Translations under genes and position numbers: made by a program
Notes under the pieces: model-generated
The model's database searches: none
Told to the model about the DNA's origin: nothing
The model's input: the letters and a program-made list of their open reading frames with translations, nothing else
Part shown: positions 62,243 to 64,000 of the stretch, piece by piece
Position numbering within the stretch: the first letter of the stretch is position 1
How the letters are laid out: each line of letters opens with the position of its first letter
NCBI GenBank assembly: GCA_003417655.1
Contig: QVMW01000013.1
Span: 44,878 to 108,877 of the forward strand
Source: Rhodobacteraceae bacterium 63075
GTDB lineage: Bacteria > Pseudomonadota > Alphaproteobacteria > Rhodobacterales > Rhodobacteraceae
Direction: 5' to 3'
DNA length: 64,000 nt

Positions 62243-63415
62243 CTAGGGGGCCTTCGCGGCTTTCAGGGCTTCCACGCGGCGGATCGCGTGCATCGTCAAA
62301 GGCGGTCCGATGATCTCGAAAACCACGGTGCTGGCGATGGTAAAGGCCATGATCGAGGCGGCCCATTCAGGGAAAGCCTCACTGGCCACAAGCGCCATGC
62401 CCACAGCGATCCCTGCCTGAGGCAGCAAGGCCGGCCCATACCACTTCACATGGGCTTGCGGGACATGACCGAGCCGCGCACCCACATAGCCGCCGATGAT
62501 GCGCCCGACGACACGCAGCACCAGAAACAGGATACCCGCCCAGCCGAGCAGCAAGAGCGCTTCGGGGTCAAGCAGCGCCCCCGCGAGCAGGAAAAACAGG
62601 ATCATGAAAGGCCATTGGACATGCTCGATTTCATGGAAGGCGCGGGAATGATGGCGCGCGAAGTTGGCTACGATGATGCCCACGGTCATGCCTGCAATGA
62701 GAAACGAAACCTCAAGCCGGAGCGCCAGTCCGCAGCATAGGAACACGATCCCCATAGCTTCGGCCTGCAAAGGCTCGCCGGGCTTGAGCCGCCCCGAGAG
62801 ATAGGCCGCGGGAAAGCCGATGACGCAGCCGAGCACAATCGCACCGCCAAGGTCCCACGCCGCGCCGCCGACCACCTCGGCCCAAGTATCGGACTGTCCG
62901 ACCAGCACCAGAGCGATGCTGAACACAATGAGCCCCCAAGCGTCATCGATGGCGACGATCCCGTTCAAGGTTTTGGTGAACTTGTTCTTGATGCCCGACT
63001 GGTGGATCACATCTGTCATCGCAGCAGGCGCAGTCGCTGTCGCCACGGCTCCGAGGATGATCGCAAGGCCGGGCGCAACGCCCGCCGCGATCAACCCGAG
63101 CGTAACAAGCAGGATGGTGAAGACGACGATCGCCAGTGAAATGGTTAAAATGGCCCGCCCGTGCTTGCGCAGCGTCTTGCGCGACAAGGCCCCGCCCAAG
63201 AGGAAGGCCACCATCGTCAGCGCGATGCTGGATAGCTCGTCAAACCACTCGGTGACCTCCAGCGGGATCAGATCAAACCCCGCATTTCCCGCCAGCATGC
63301 CGAGCAGCAAGAGCAAGGTCACGCGCGGCAGTTTGGTCACGCGGCCCAGCTCATCGGCGGCGAGACCTGCCAAAAATAGTACCCCCAAGGTGGTCAGAAA
63401 TCCGGCAAGGTCCAT
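62243..63415 (-). CDS. Cation/proton antiporter (CPA2-type)
   Basis: A 390-residue membrane protein with about twelve helices. The conserved Na+/H+ exchanger region includes LRKHGRAILTISLAIVVF, AVATATAPAAMTDVIHQSGI and GIVAIDDAWGLIVFSIALVL, where the paired Asp of IDDAWG fits the ion-binding site of CPA2 exchangers. It should export Na+ or K+ for protons. The start at 63415 has a GGAG site; the open frame extends 24 codons upstream. It is the only intact gene in the IS-rich end and is flanked on both sides by IS sequence. Confidence 0.88.
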   Translation of the reverse strand: MDLAGFLTTLGVLFLAGLAADELGRVTKLPRVTLLLLLGMLAGNAGFDLIPLEVTEWFDELSSIALTMVAFLLGGALSRKTLRKHGRAILTISLAIVVFTILLVTLGLIAAGVAPGLAIILGAVATATAPAAMTDVIHQSGIKNKFTKTLNGIVAIDDAWGLIVFSIALVLVGQSDTWAEVVGGAAWDLGGAIVLGCVIGFPAAYLSGRLKPGEPLQAEAMGIVFLCCGLALRLEVSFLIAGMTVGIIVANFARHHSRAFHEIEHVQWPFMILFFLLAGALLDPEALLLLGWAGILFLVLRVVGRIIGGYVGARLGHVPQAHVKWYGPALLPQAGIAVGMALVASEAFPEWAASIMAFTIASTVVFEIIGPPLTMHAIRRVEALKAAKAP

Positions 63416-63679
63416 CTCCGCTCCGCCTCCATGTGCGCGTCTGCGATACAACACCCACAGTTCCGAAGGGTCAATAACATGGTCCAATAGGCCACGCTTG
63501 GGTGCCGCCAGACCAATTCGAACCAGTTGACCCGCTCCCCATCGGGTCCACTAAGGGCTGGTCGCGACGCTCTGCAAGAATGGGCGGCAAGCTGATGGGG
63601 TGGATGGCTCCTGCTCCAACCGGCGTCGCAATGCGCCATAGTGCAGATGTCCATATCTGCTCAGAGGAGGAGCCGCCCA

Positions 63680-64000
63680 ATGCAAGTTACCACAATCGGT
63701 CTGGATCTGGCCAAGAACGTCTTCCAAGTTCATGGGATCACCGCAGACAAGGTAGTCGCCTTCAATCGACCTTTGAGGCGGGCGCAGTTACTGCCGTTTT
63801 TCTCAAAGCTTGATCCTTGCCTGATTGGCATGGATGCTTGCAGCAGCGCCCATCATTGGGCACGCGAGCTGACGAAGTTTGGCCATGACGTCCGACTGAT
63901 CCCACCGGTGTATGTGAAGCCGTATGTGAAACGAGGCAAGTCTGATGCCATTGATGCCGAGGCGATATGCGAAGCCGTCACGCGCCCTACGATGCGATTT
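63680..64000 (+). CDS. IS110-family transposase, N-terminal part (runs off window)
   Basis: 107 codons of a DEDD transposase from the ATG at 63680 to the window end, still open. The first catalytic Asp is in TTIGLDLAKNVFQVHG, and KSDAIDAEAICEAV carries the last two Asp residues. The second acidic position, usually Glu in GMEAC, reads GMDAC. These enzymes cut DNA through a RuvC-like domain guided by bridge RNA from the element's ends. An AGAGGAGGAG site precedes the ATG. Confidence 0.9.
   Translation, partial: MQVTTIGLDLAKNVFQVHGITADKVVAFNRPLRRAQLLPFFSKLDPCLIGMDACSSAHHWARELTKFGHDVRLIPPVYVKPYVKRGKSDAIDAEAICEAVTRPTMRF

Noticed and set aside
63416..63679. Small overlapping frames between the antiporter and the IS110 gene
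   Set aside because: They overlap on both strands, have no motifs I can support, and the region is probably IS110 left-end DNA and its untranslated leader.

Overview
The window is chromosomal DNA of high G+C content, dense and operon-rich. Gene content and order point to a marine alphaproteobacterium of the Rhodobacteraceae (Roseobacter group). The signs are the blocks plsX-fabH-ihfA-merR-tRNA-Pro, cckA/recA/alaS and SPOR-nagZ-scpA-scpB, an alphaproteobacterial LexA box at recA, and a Ruegeria-type ectoine catabolic cluster. Product names rest on reading translated sequences and remembered family motifs; no database search was run.

Layout. 1-7.7 kb: lipoprotein, RNase D, purMN, a membrane di-iron hydroxylase, a tandem pair of small exported proteins, a CAT-anticodon tRNA, an AbrB-type membrane protein and an SDR. 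7.7-16.8 kb: ABC-F ATPase, OlsB, BamE, then the YceD-rpmF-plsX-fabH-ihfA-merR lipid/ribosome block, tRNA-Pro(GGG) and a double-length dCTP deaminase. 16.7-21.6 kb: a minus-strand operon SPOR-nagZ-scpA-scpB-47 aa protein, next to an argS-like gene without a catalytic domain. 21.6-29 kb: typA, a crotonase, two DUF1330 genes, alaS and recA. 29-41.6 kb: sulfotransferase, cckA, rsmB-like methyltransferase, guaB, TehA-like carrier, RamA-like activator, GT87-like protein, tRNA-Gly(CCC), an orphan sensor kinase and an MBL hydrolase. 41.6-44.7 kb: tRNA-Asn(GTT), a CLC channel and a coupled solute-binding protein.

44.7-57.3 kb is the main accessory block: a minus-strand ectoine/5-hydroxyectoine uptake and degradation cluster in the order enuR, uehA, uehB, uehC, usp, eutA, eutB, eutC, eutD/doeA, [eutE], asnC/doeX, ssd/doeC, atf/doeD. 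UehABC imports the solutes. EutABC are thought to turn hydroxyectoine into ectoine, DoeA opens the ring, and DoeD and DoeC carry diaminobutyrate to aspartate. The deacetylase gene eutE/doeB is not intact here. Only a 48-codon reading frame lies in its slot, and it looks like the two ends of DoeB joined by an in-frame deletion.

57.4-61.6 kb: an Lrp-type regulator divergent from methionine gamma-lyase and a stand-alone AceE-like E1 enzyme, probably methionine to 2-oxobutyrate to a C3 product. From 61.6 kb to the end the DNA is a mosaic of IS remnants (IS3-like, probable IS6-like), a decayed ABC-transporter gene, an intact cation/proton antiporter and the start of an IS110 transposase that runs off the window.

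No CRISPR array, prophage, defence island or convincing new multi-gene system was found. The best leads are the eutE deletion relic, the argS-like gene without a catalytic core, the hairpin-rich ueh leader and intercistronic regions, and the MegL/E1 pair.
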